This document shows positions 1-5,430 of a DNA stretch of 5,792 nucleotides, piece by piece. Within the stretch, counting starts at the first letter, position 1. Each line of letters opens with the position of its first letter. The translations under genes and the position numbers were made by a program. Under the pieces are notes generated by a model. The model saw nothing but the letters and a program-made list of their open reading frames with translations. It searched no databases and was not told the DNA's origin. Source of the DNA: an uncultured Lachnospiraceae bacterium (GTDB lineage: Bacteria; Bacillota; Clostridia; Lachnospirales; Lachnospiraceae); the NCBI GenBank assembly GCA_902803305.1, contig CADCPL010000246.1:1-5792 (forward strand), in the 5' to 3' direction.

Positions 1-1001
1 CCGATCTTCAGGCTGTCACCCAGGTTATAACCGCATATCTTTGCGGCAAGACCGCATCCGACCACTTTGGTCACAAGAGCTATGATTATGAAGCATATAC
101 TGAACCCGAGTATCGACATGGTAAGACCCGACAGATCGGTCTTGAGGCCGATGCATGCAAAGAATATCGGTCCGAACAGCATATAACTGCTGATATCTAT
201 CTTCTTTTCTACATATTCCGTATCCTTTATCGTACACAATGCGATACCTGCACAGTAAGCACCCGTTATATCCGCTATATCAAAGTATTTCTGCGCCACA
301 TATGCCATCGCCAGGCAGAAAGCCAGGCTGTAGATAGGGATCCGCTGGGTATGGGGATGACGCGCATCCAGCCATTCCATGACTTTATGAATACCGAGCC
401 CGACCACAAGGGCAATAAGGAAGAACAGAACTATCTTGACAAGTACCATCCCGACATTCCCCTCTCCGCCGCATCCGCCTATAACGCACGTGAGTACTAT
501 TATTCCGATCACGTCATCTATGACGGCGGCGCCGACGATAGTTGTTCCCACATCAGTGGACAGCTTTCCCATTTCGGCAAGAGCAGCGACAGTGATAGAT
601 ACGCTCGTTGCGGTAACTATCGTTCCCATGAAAAGAGCCGTATAGAACTCCTTGGCGGGAGGGGCTGCAAAGCCGTAGAAAATGCCGTAAAGCGCAAACG
701 TGCCGATAAGGGGAACTATGACGCCTATAAGAGCAACGAGGAAAGCTTTAAATCCCGATTTTTTCAGCTGCTTAAGATCGGTTCCGAGTCCTGCCGCAAA
801 CATGAGGAGGATGACGCCGATCTCGGCAAACACCTCGATACTGTCACTCGCCTGAACAAGCTTTAATATGGATGGCCCGACAAGGAGTCCTGCGAGTATC
901 TCTCCGACAACCTGCGGAGCGCCTATGCGTCTGGCCAGAAGCCCGAGCGCCTTTGCTGCAAATATCAGTATTGCAAGATCAAATAATATTCCGACGTCCA
1001 T
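1..1001 (-). CDS. CPA2-type cation:proton antiporter, 3' end beyond the window
   Basis: This is an integral membrane antiporter of the sodium/hydrogen exchanger family (Pfam Na_H_Exchanger type), expected to exchange Na+ or K+ for H+ across the cytoplasmic membrane. The visible 333 codons are open from an ATG at 999-1001 to the left edge, so about 50-70 C-terminal residues are probably missing. The protein is a succession of hydrophobic helices. Recognisable signatures are an early GAPQVVGEILAG segment (residues 27-39), the LLMFAAGLGTDL segment (65-76), the ion-binding motif GAAVIDDVIG with the paired aspartates D162 and D163, and a late FFACIGLKTDL segment. The Asp-Asp pair is typical of electrogenic CPA2 members. 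A GGAGG ribosome binding site lies 5 nt upstream of the ATG. The gene follows the cysteine-cluster gene by only 17 bp and is probably co-transcribed with it. The transported ion cannot be read from the sequence. Confidence 0.93.
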   Translation of the reverse strand, partial: MDVGILFDLAILIFAAKALGLLARRIGAPQVVGEILAGLLVGPSILKLVQASDSIEVFAEIGVILLMFAAGLGTDLKQLKKSGFKAFLVALIGVIVPLIGTFALYGIFYGFAAPPAKEFYTALFMGTIVTATSVSITVAALAEMGKLSTDVGTTIVGAAVIDDVIGIIVLTCVIGGCGGEGNVGMVLVKIVLFFLIALVVGLGIHKVMEWLDARHPHTQRIPIYSLAFCLAMAYVAQKYFDIADITGAYCAGIALCTIKDTEYVEKKIDISSYMLFGPIFFACIGLKTDLSGLTMSILGFSICFIIIALVTKVVGCGLAAKICGYNLGDSLKI

Positions 1002-1006
1002 AAATA

Positions 1007-1011
1007 CCTCC
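1007..1011 (-). promoter_or_regulatory. Ribosome binding site of the antiporter gene
   Basis: On the minus strand this reads GGAGG, 5 nt before the ATG at 999-1001. It supports that start and lies in the short gap after the stop codon of the preceding gene. Confidence 0.8.
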
Positions 1012-1019
1012 AATGATTA

Positions 1020-1505
1020 CTACGGTTCTATGATGATCTGATAATCGTCCCGGTATTCTATGATGATCTCGGGGTGGGTTTTTGAATACTTTATCGCTTC
1101 ATGTGCGACCGAAAGAGCTACCTCTTTCAGTTTTGACATATCATCTTTTTTTATCCACGGACAGCTCGGAACGAGTGCCAGCACGAGAGAACCGCCCTTC
1201 TTCATCAGTCTGAAGGGCCAGAGCTTGCAGTCAAAAGGTTTAAGATGTTCGGGAAGAATGCAGCCTTTGCGGTTAAAAGGGCACAGAGCCTCCTCATTTT
1301 CATCATCCGTGGAGTATTTATCGTCAAGATCGATCGTTACGGCTCTGCCGGGTAAGGATTTGAACTTGGCTTCGGGGTAAAGCCTTTGGATCTCTTCGAG
1401 CGTTTCCGGGGCGAAATACGGTGTCAGATTCAGACTCTGCCTGCGAAATGAGCAGCAGAACTCACATCTTGCACAATCCCTCGCGGAAAGGATCTCTTCT
1501 AACAT
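1020..1505 (-). CDS. YkgJ-type CxxCxxCC cysteine-cluster protein
   Basis: This is a small soluble protein of 161 residues from the CxxCxxCC (YkgJ-like, zinc- or iron-sulfur-binding) family, whose biochemical role is generally not established. The family signature is at the N-terminus as DCARCEFCC, giving C11, C14, C17 and C18. Further cysteines follow at C75, C82 and C93, the last within the conserved-looking PFDCKLWPFRL stretch, and at C115 in SCPW. Eight cysteines in this arrangement fit a metal or Fe-S cluster site. No signal peptide or membrane segment is seen, so it should be cytoplasmic. The ATG at 1503-1505 has a GGAGGAG ribosome binding site 7 nt upstream. The start overlaps the last 7 bp of the DUF2156 gene, which suggests translational coupling, and the antiporter gene follows after 17 bp. 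The family assignment is firm; the function is not. Confidence 0.9.
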   Translation of the reverse strand: MLEEILSARDCARCEFCCSFRRQSLNLTPYFAPETLEEIQRLYPEAKFKSLPGRAVTIDLDDKYSTDDENEEALCPFNRKGCILPEHLKPFDCKLWPFRLMKKGGSLVLALVPSCPWIKKDDMSKLKEVALSVAHEAIKYSKTHPEIIIEYRDDYQIIIEP

Positions 1506-2410
1506 GTTGTTTCTCCTCCGTAGTATTTGGAAAGCTTCAACACGGGGCGATAAGTTTCTTTGGACTGGCGAAGACCCGGAATGTTCATGTCTTCCTCAAG
1601 ATTAAAGATCTTACGTCCCTGCGCGATATTTGTTTCAACAAAAGATCGACGCGATACAACGGTAGCACCCGCCGGGGCAAATTCGCCCACCGCTTTGTCA
1701 AAATGAAAATCAACGCTGTCATCAGATAAAAAAGAAGCCATCGTCATGGCAACGGGGGAGCCGTCAACATACATCACACCGCCCGTCATACCGAGTTCAT
1801 CCCAGTGCTCGGCCACTTCCGAAATACAGTTTTGTTCCTCGGCAAGATCGTCATCCGGCATCTCTTTGTTTTCGTGTTCTTTCTGCCAGATCGAAGATAC
1901 AAGAAGTGCATCCTGAAGCCGCTTACTGCTGTCGATCGGATAGTACTCCACGTTATCATACAGACGCGTAAAGCGGTTTAAGCGATATTTAAGGTGATGG
2001 TATTTTCTTCCCGAAAGAGCGATCCATTTTTCGCCTTCATAGATATAATCATTGTCCCCCGGCTCGGACTGCCATTCTATGTCAAAATACTCCGACAGAA
2101 TGTTGCGTTGCTGTTCGTCGCAAAGGCAGAACCTTATGCCGCCTCTGTCCTTTGCATCCTCGCGGAGCATCCGGAATATCTTTTCATGATCAAACGGGGC
2201 TTCCGACAAAGGGAAACCGTAGCCCTGTCTGTTTGGATTTTTCCCGTGATAGAAGCGCAGCAGTACGCCGTCGCAAACTGCTGTTTCCAACTTATATTTT
2301 CTTCTGAGAAGAAATATGTTTACATACGAAGTATCACTGCCTTTAAAAGGCAGCGTCCTGAAATCTTTCAGCATTTCTATTGTAGGAGATGTCCATGCCG
2401 GTTTTTCCAT
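1499..2410 (-). CDS. DUF2156 / phosphatidylglycerol lysyltransferase C-terminal-like protein
   Basis: This is a soluble GNAT-fold protein of the DUF2156 (LPG_synthase_C) family, 303 residues from the preferred start. Related domains in MprF transfer lysine from lysyl-tRNA to phosphatidylglycerol. This stand-alone form lacks the membrane flippase domain, so its substrate is unknown. Family landmarks, numbered from the chosen start, are DYIYEGEKWIALSGRKYHH around 121-139, a GG-x4-VDGSPVAM strand region at about 210-222, HFDKAVGEF near 236, and the C-terminal NLEEDMNIPGLRQSKETYRP at 270-289. The ATG at 2408-2410 is preferred because AAAGGA lies 8 nt upstream. The ATG at 2417-2419, three codons earlier, has that same AAAGG directly against it, too close to act as its ribosome binding site. 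The gene heads the minus-strand trio, and its TAG stop lies inside the start of the next gene. Product class is confident; molecular role is not. Confidence 0.88.
   Translation of the reverse strand: MEKPAWTSPTIEMLKDFRTLPFKGSDTSYVNIFLLRRKYKLETAVCDGVLLRFYHGKNPNRQGYGFPLSEAPFDHEKIFRMLREDAKDRGGIRFCLCDEQQRNILSEYFDIEWQSEPGDNDYIYEGEKWIALSGRKYHHLKYRLNRFTRLYDNVEYYPIDSSKRLQDALLVSSIWQKEHENKEMPDDDLAEEQNCISEVAEHWDELGMTGGVMYVDGSPVAMTMASFLSDDSVDFHFDKAVGEFAPAGATVVSRRSFVETNIAQGRKIFNLEEDMNIPGLRQSKETYRPVLKLSKYYGGETTC
1513..1519 (-). promoter_or_regulatory. Ribosome binding site of the cysteine-cluster gene, inside the upstream gene
   Basis: On the minus strand this reads GGAGGAG, 7 nt before the ATG at 1503-1505. 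It is embedded in the last codons of the DUF2156 gene, consistent with coupled translation. Confidence 0.8.
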
Positions 2411-2418
2411 ACGGAACA

Positions 2419-2424
2419 TCCTTT
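2419..2424 (-). promoter_or_regulatory. Ribosome binding site deciding the DUF2156 start
   Basis: On the minus strand this reads AAAGGA. It is 8 nt from the ATG at 2408-2410 but abuts and overlaps the earlier ATG at 2417-2419, which favours the shorter product. Confidence 0.6.
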
Positions 2425-2448
2425 CGGTTCAAAAAAATCATTTCATCA

Positions 2449-2477
2449 ATTGTAACAGTCATTGACAGAAAAGGGAA
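2449..2477 (-). promoter_or_regulatory. Candidate promoter of the DUF2156 operon (weak)
   Basis: On the minus strand a TACAAT -10 hexamer lies at 2449-2454, with a poor TTCCCT -35 at 2472-2477 and 17 nt between them. Transcription would start near 2442 and give a leader of about 30 nt. The -10 is good but the -35 matches only three of six consensus positions. It is reported because the operon must start in this gap and nothing better was seen. Confidence 0.3.
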
Positions 2478-2491
2478 CAAAAACGTAAAAT
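2462..2491 (+). promoter_or_regulatory. Sigma-A-type promoter of the hybrid kinase gene
   Basis: A perfect TTGACA -35 lies at 2462-2467 and a TAAAAT -10 at 2486-2491, with an 18-nt spacer. The predicted start of transcription is near 2498, leaving a leader of about 100 nt before the kinase start codon. It overlaps the candidate minus-strand promoter. Confidence 0.65.
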
Positions 2492-2561
2492 CTAGTCAGG
2501 TTATCAGGTAAGAGGCAAGATACACTTAACAGTGCAGGTGTCAAAACAAACGGGATAAAAA

Positions 2562-2582
2562 CCGTATATATGAGAAATACGG
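2562..2582 (+). repeat. Hairpin in the kinase 5' leader
   Basis: CCGTAT at 2562-2567 is the exact reverse complement of ATACGG at 2577-2582, giving a 6-bp stem with a 9-nt loop that contains the upstream in-frame ATG at 2570. It ends 5 nt before the AAAGGAG ribosome binding site. It might affect translation initiation, but six base pairs in a short leader could be chance. Confidence 0.35.
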
Positions 2583-2587
2583 CCAAT

Positions 2588-2594
2588 AAAGGAG
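2588..2594 (+). promoter_or_regulatory. Ribosome binding site deciding the kinase start
   Basis: AAAGGAG lies 5 nt before the ATG at 2600-2602. The in-frame ATG at 2570 has no comparable site, so the protein probably starts MSYEEILNG, ten residues later than the longest open frame. Confidence 0.75.
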
Positions 2595-2599
2595 TATTA

Positions 2600-4984
2600 A
2601 TGAGTTACGAAGAGATACTGAACGGCAAAGTTTCAGAGCCTGCGGCAATAATGTCATATAAAGACGGACTGATAAGGATAATGGACCTGAACGATAAGTT
2701 CATCTCCGAAATGTGGATGAACACGTCGAAGGAAGAGTTTTTAAGTGCCAATGTCCCCAAGGCGTTTGATGATGAGAATTTAAAACTCTTTACCGGTGCC
2801 GTAAAGAGATGTATTGATTCCGGTGATGATCAGACCATTGAGACATGGCGCATGCTCATCTCGGACTGTTGCGGTTATGACAGAGTCTGTCTGAAAAGCA
2901 GGATCGTTCTTCTTGAAAGAAACGGTGACGATGCGGTGATCTATGAGCGCATCAGGAATATAACCAACGAGAGAAAGACTGCAGAGACACTTGCGGATGT
3001 AGAATACAGATATAAGCAGACGATCGAGCAGGTCAATATCTACAACTGGGAATATACCATAGCAACGAAGGAAATGCGGCCGTGCTATCGCTGTATGAGA
3101 GATCTCGGCCTTCCTGCGCTTGTAAAGAATTATCCCGAGCCTGCCATAGATGAGGGTATCTTCCCACCGGATTATGCGGATATGTATCGTGATATGATGC
3201 GGCAGATCGACGAGGGCGCTCCGGAACTTGAAGCAGATATCCCCCTCACCGTCGGCAGAGTACCGTTTCGTATTAAATATACAACAGAGTTTGATGAGAA
3301 CGGAAAACCGGTCAAAGCATTCGGGTCGGCGACGCTCATTTCGGAAACGGAACTGGGTAATGTTAAGCTGGATAATGAGATCATAGGGTCTCTTGCCGAT
3401 GAGTACAGCGGGATCTATCTTGCGGACTTCATCAATAACAAGGTTAAGGTCATCAAGCAGGATGAACGATTTTCGGTTGATGACAGGATAAGCAGTCCCG
3501 ATCTGATAATGATGATCGCATCAAGACTCCACGATGCGGCAAAAGAGGAAGTCGCTTTGCTGGGTGATGCCAGGCGTGTAAGAAACGAAGTGTTTGCCGA
3601 CTGTGACAAAAGGGAATTCGCTTACAAGGAGACGGCAGATGAACGCTGGATCCGAGTGGAGTATCACGTTATAGAGCGCAGCAACGGCAAGGTGGACAGG
3701 ATACTTATCACAACATCCGCAGTTGACGATGTCCGTGCTCAGAAGATGGATGCCGACAGGCTGATCGCCTCACAAAAAGAAGAACTTGAGAATAAGCAGG
3801 CCATGCTTCTCGATGCAATAGATGAAGCAAATCGTGCTAATAAAGCCAAGACAGAGTTTTTTTCGAACATGTCCCATGATATCAGAACCCCTATGAGTGC
3901 GATCACCGGCTTTTCACGTCTTGCGATGGAGGAGATCGATAACAGGGAACATCTTGAGGAGTATCTCGATAAGATAGTATCGGCAGGAGATCACATGTTG
4001 AATCTCATAAACGATATTCTTGATATGAGCCGGATCGAAAGCGGAAAGATGGAGATATCACCGTCTCCCGTCAGGATCAGGGATCTTCTGAAGGAATGCG
4101 CCGACATGATCCGGCAAAAGATGAAAGATAACAAGCTTTCATTTGATGTTGATGTAGAGGGAGCGGGAGAAGACACTGTTCTTTGCGACAAGCTGCGCTT
4201 AAACCAGGTAGTGCTGAACCTTCTTTCCAACGCATACAAGTTCACCCCCGAAGGAGGAAAGGTTTCTTTGAGGGCGAATCTGAAAGAACAGGGAGAAAAG
4301 CTTGTGTACGAGATCGCCGTAAAGGATACGGGCATCGGAATGTCGGAGGAGTTTGCAGAGCATATCTTTGAGGCGTATACAAGAGAAAATACGGACGTTG
4401 TGCATGATATTCAGGGTACCGGTCTGGGTATGGTGATCGTCCATAATATAATAAACCTTATGCAGGGGACGATAGAGTTAAAGACAAAGCCCGGACAGGG
4501 AAGTGAGTTTATCATAACGCTTCCGCTTAAGGCTGCTCCGTCAGACAGTAAAGAACCTGAGGGCGCGAAGGCAGATGATGACGTATTGAGGAGGGATTAT
4601 AAAGGTACTACACTCCTTGTTGTTGATGATACGATGAATAATCTGAGACTGGCCGAGCGGATACTCGGCAAGTACGGGTTTACCGTGAAAACAGCAGACA
4701 GCGGTATCAGTGCACTTCAGCTGGTCAGGGAGTCCAAGCCCGGAGACATCGATCTGATACTCATGGACGTGCTTATGCCTGTAATGGATGGATATGAGGC
4801 TACGAAAAAGATCAGGGAGATCCCTGATCCGAAGCTTTCACAGATACCTATAATCGCCATGACCGCGAACGCATTTGCGTCGGATGTTCAGGCGGCAATT
4901 GATGCCGGGATGAACGGTCATATAGCAAAACCTTTTCTTCCCAAAGATCTTGTTTCGATCATCAGCGCGAATCTTTCGTCTTAG
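2600..4984 (+). CDS. Soluble PAS-containing hybrid sensor histidine kinase/response regulator
   Basis: This is a 794-residue hybrid two-component kinase. Residues 1-125, 126-250 and 255-375 read as three successive PAS-like sensor regions, the first ending with the NERK-type exit seen after many PAS domains. The fold calls are by eye. A charged coiled coil (about 380-416) leads into the HisKA domain with phosphoacceptor H426 in SHDIRTP. The ATPase domain shows the N-box at N544 (NLLSNAYKF), G1 at D576 (DTGIGM) and G2 from G606 (GTGLGM). The C-terminal receiver has acidic pocket D676/D677, phosphoacceptor D723 (LMDVLMP), T755 (MTANAF) and K777 (AKPF), so all key residues are intact. No membrane helix or signal peptide is seen, so it should sense a cytoplasmic signal. 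Output would require an Hpt protein or partner regulator, and none is in the window. The start at 2600 is preferred for its AAAGGAG site; 2570 is the longer alternative. The ligand is unknown. Confidence 0.95.
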   Translation: MSYEEILNGKVSEPAAIMSYKDGLIRIMDLNDKFISEMWMNTSKEEFLSANVPKAFDDENLKLFTGAVKRCIDSGDDQTIETWRMLISDCCGYDRVCLKSRIVLLERNGDDAVIYERIRNITNERKTAETLADVEYRYKQTIEQVNIYNWEYTIATKEMRPCYRCMRDLGLPALVKNYPEPAIDEGIFPPDYADMYRDMMRQIDEGAPELEADIPLTVGRVPFRIKYTTEFDENGKPVKAFGSATLISETELGNVKLDNEIIGSLADEYSGIYLADFINNKVKVIKQDERFSVDDRISSPDLIMMIASRLHDAAKEEVALLGDARRVRNEVFADCDKREFAYKETADERWIRVEYHVIERSNGKVDRILITTSAVDDVRAQKMDADRLIASQKEELENKQAMLLDAIDEANRANKAKTEFFSNMSHDIRTPMSAITGFSRLAMEEIDNREHLEEYLDKIVSAGDHMLNLINDILDMSRIESGKMEISPSPVRIRDLLKECADMIRQKMKDNKLSFDVDVEGAGEDTVLCDKLRLNQVVLNLLSNAYKFTPEGGKVSLRANLKEQGEKLVYEIAVKDTGIGMSEEFAEHIFEAYTRENTDVVHDIQGTGLGMVIVHNIINLMQGTIELKTKPGQGSEFIITLPLKAAPSDSKEPEGAKADDDVLRRDYKGTTLLVVDDTMNNLRLAERILGKYGFTVKTADSGISALQLVRESKPGDIDLILMDVLMPVMDGYEATKKIREIPDPKLSQIPIIAMTANAFASDVQAAIDAGMNGHIAKPFLPKDLVSIISANLSS

Positions 4985-5016
4985 CCAAGGGTCCAACGTC
5001 GTTTGTTTGTGATCGT

Positions 5017-5033
5017 ATCTATTGACTAAAGAT
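5017..5033. repeat. Imperfect dyad over the -35 of the small-protein promoter
   Basis: ATCT at 5017-5020 mirrors AGAT at 5030-5033, and six of eight base pairs match across the 17-nt site, which covers the TTGACT -35 hexamer. It could be an operator for a repressor, for example a metal sensor. It does not resemble the known Bacillus Zur box or the AdcR box. Confidence 0.25.
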
Positions 5034-5050
5034 GACCTCACGGATAAAAT
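5022..5050 (+). promoter_or_regulatory. Sigma-A-type promoter of the small membrane protein / znuA-like pair
   Basis: TTGACT at 5022-5027 and TAAAAT at 5045-5050 are separated by an ideal 17 nt. Transcription is predicted to begin around 5056-5058, only 2-4 nt before the ATG at 5060. No terminator was seen between the kinase stop and this promoter, so read-through from the kinase gene is also possible. Confidence 0.65.
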
Positions 5051-5059
5051 AAAACGGTT

Positions 5060-5371
5060 ATGAAAAGAGCATATGACATTAACAGAATACGTGTTGCGGC
5101 CGGCATAATGGCATTCATGCTGGTCCTTGTCATGCTGTTTTCTTCTTTTTTTATCGCTGTACACGCTGATCATGACTGTACGGGGGAAGATTGCCCCATA
5201 TGTGCCTGCATCCGGCAGTGTCAGAATACCATCCGCACAATAGGCAGTGGTGTTATGGCTGTGGCATCTGTTGTGCTGCCTTTATCCGTTGTTTTATTTT
5301 TCATATCTTCGGGCGTACTTTCATTTCAACATGATACGCCTGTTTCCACAAAAGTCCGCCTGAATAATTGA
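5060..5371 (+). CDS. Small membrane protein with an external His/Cys cluster, next to a zinc-uptake gene
   Basis: This is a 103-residue protein of no named family that I can assign. A first hydrophobic segment (about 12-34) follows a basic N-terminus (K2, R3, R9, R11) and ends in VHA-D, which could be a signal peptidase I site after A36. Next comes a hydrophilic stretch rich in metal-type ligands: H35, H38, C40, C45, C48, C50 and C54, in the pattern HxCx4CxxCxCx3C. A second hydrophobic segment spans about 64-88, followed by a short polar tail with H91. The Cys cluster should face outside. Position just upstream of a ZnuA-like lipoprotein gene suggests a part in zinc capture or sensing; this is inference from context only. 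ATG 5060 is the first possible start in its frame, because an in-frame TAA lies at 5045. It has no Shine-Dalgarno site and sits almost on the predicted transcription start. Confidence 0.75.
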   Translation: MKRAYDINRIRVAAGIMAFMLVLVMLFSSFFIAVHADHDCTGEDCPICACIRQCQNTIRTIGSGVMAVASVVLPLSVVLFFISSGVLSFQHDTPVSTKVRLNN

Positions 5372-5384
5372 AAACCTTACGCCC

Positions 5385-5410
5385 TTATATTTTTTCAAGT
5401 GAAAATATAA
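5385..5410. repeat. AT-rich perfect 9-bp inverted repeat before the znuA-like gene
   Basis: TTATATTTT at 5385-5393 is the exact reverse complement of AAAATATAA at 5402-5410, with an 8-nt centre. It ends 6 nt before the ribosome binding site of the lipoprotein gene. It is all A/T with no T-tract after it, so it is not a convincing intrinsic terminator. An operator or a leader stem are the other possibilities. Confidence 0.5.
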
Positions 5411-5416
5411 CGATAC

Positions 5417-5422
5417 GGAGGT
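5417..5422 (+). promoter_or_regulatory. Ribosome binding site supporting a TTG start
   Basis: GGAGGT lies 8 nt upstream of the TTG at 5431-5433. No in-frame ATG lies between it and the signal peptide, so it fixes TTG as the start codon of the lipoprotein gene. Confidence 0.8.
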
Positions 5423-5430
5423 AATTAAAA

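Noticed and set aside
351..866. Plus-strand open frame of 171 codons
   Set aside because: It lies wholly opposite the antiporter gene, has a polar, low-complexity composition and no ribosome binding site. The minus-strand reading gives clear family motifs.
1994..2455. Plus-strand open frame of 153 codons
   Set aside because: It is antisense to the DUF2156 gene, has no recognisable motif and extends into the divergent promoter region.
2498..2599. c-di-GMP or other riboswitch in the kinase leader
   Set aside because: The conserved core strings of the GEMM-type riboswitch are absent, and the leader is short with only one small stem.
3991..4444. Minus-strand open frames within the kinase gene
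   Set aside because: They are antisense to the HisKA and ATPase domains, whose motifs are intact on the plus strand, and they have no initiation signals.
4985..5021. Intrinsic terminator after the kinase gene
   Set aside because: No GC-rich stem followed by a T-tract was found in the 75-bp gap.
4838..5173. Minus-strand open frame of 111 codons spanning the kinase end and the small-protein gene
   Set aside because: It runs antisense through the receiver domain, the promoter at 5022-5050 and the small membrane protein. Its translation is polar and shows no family features.
5385..5410. Intrinsic terminator between the small-protein gene and the lipoprotein gene
   Set aside because: The stem is entirely A/T and no T-run follows it; the ribosome binding site comes immediately after.
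4985..5430. Zur or AdcR box upstream of the zinc-type genes
   Set aside because: Neither the TCGTAAT-N-ATTACGA type palindrome nor the TTAAC-NN-GTTAA type site was found by eye.
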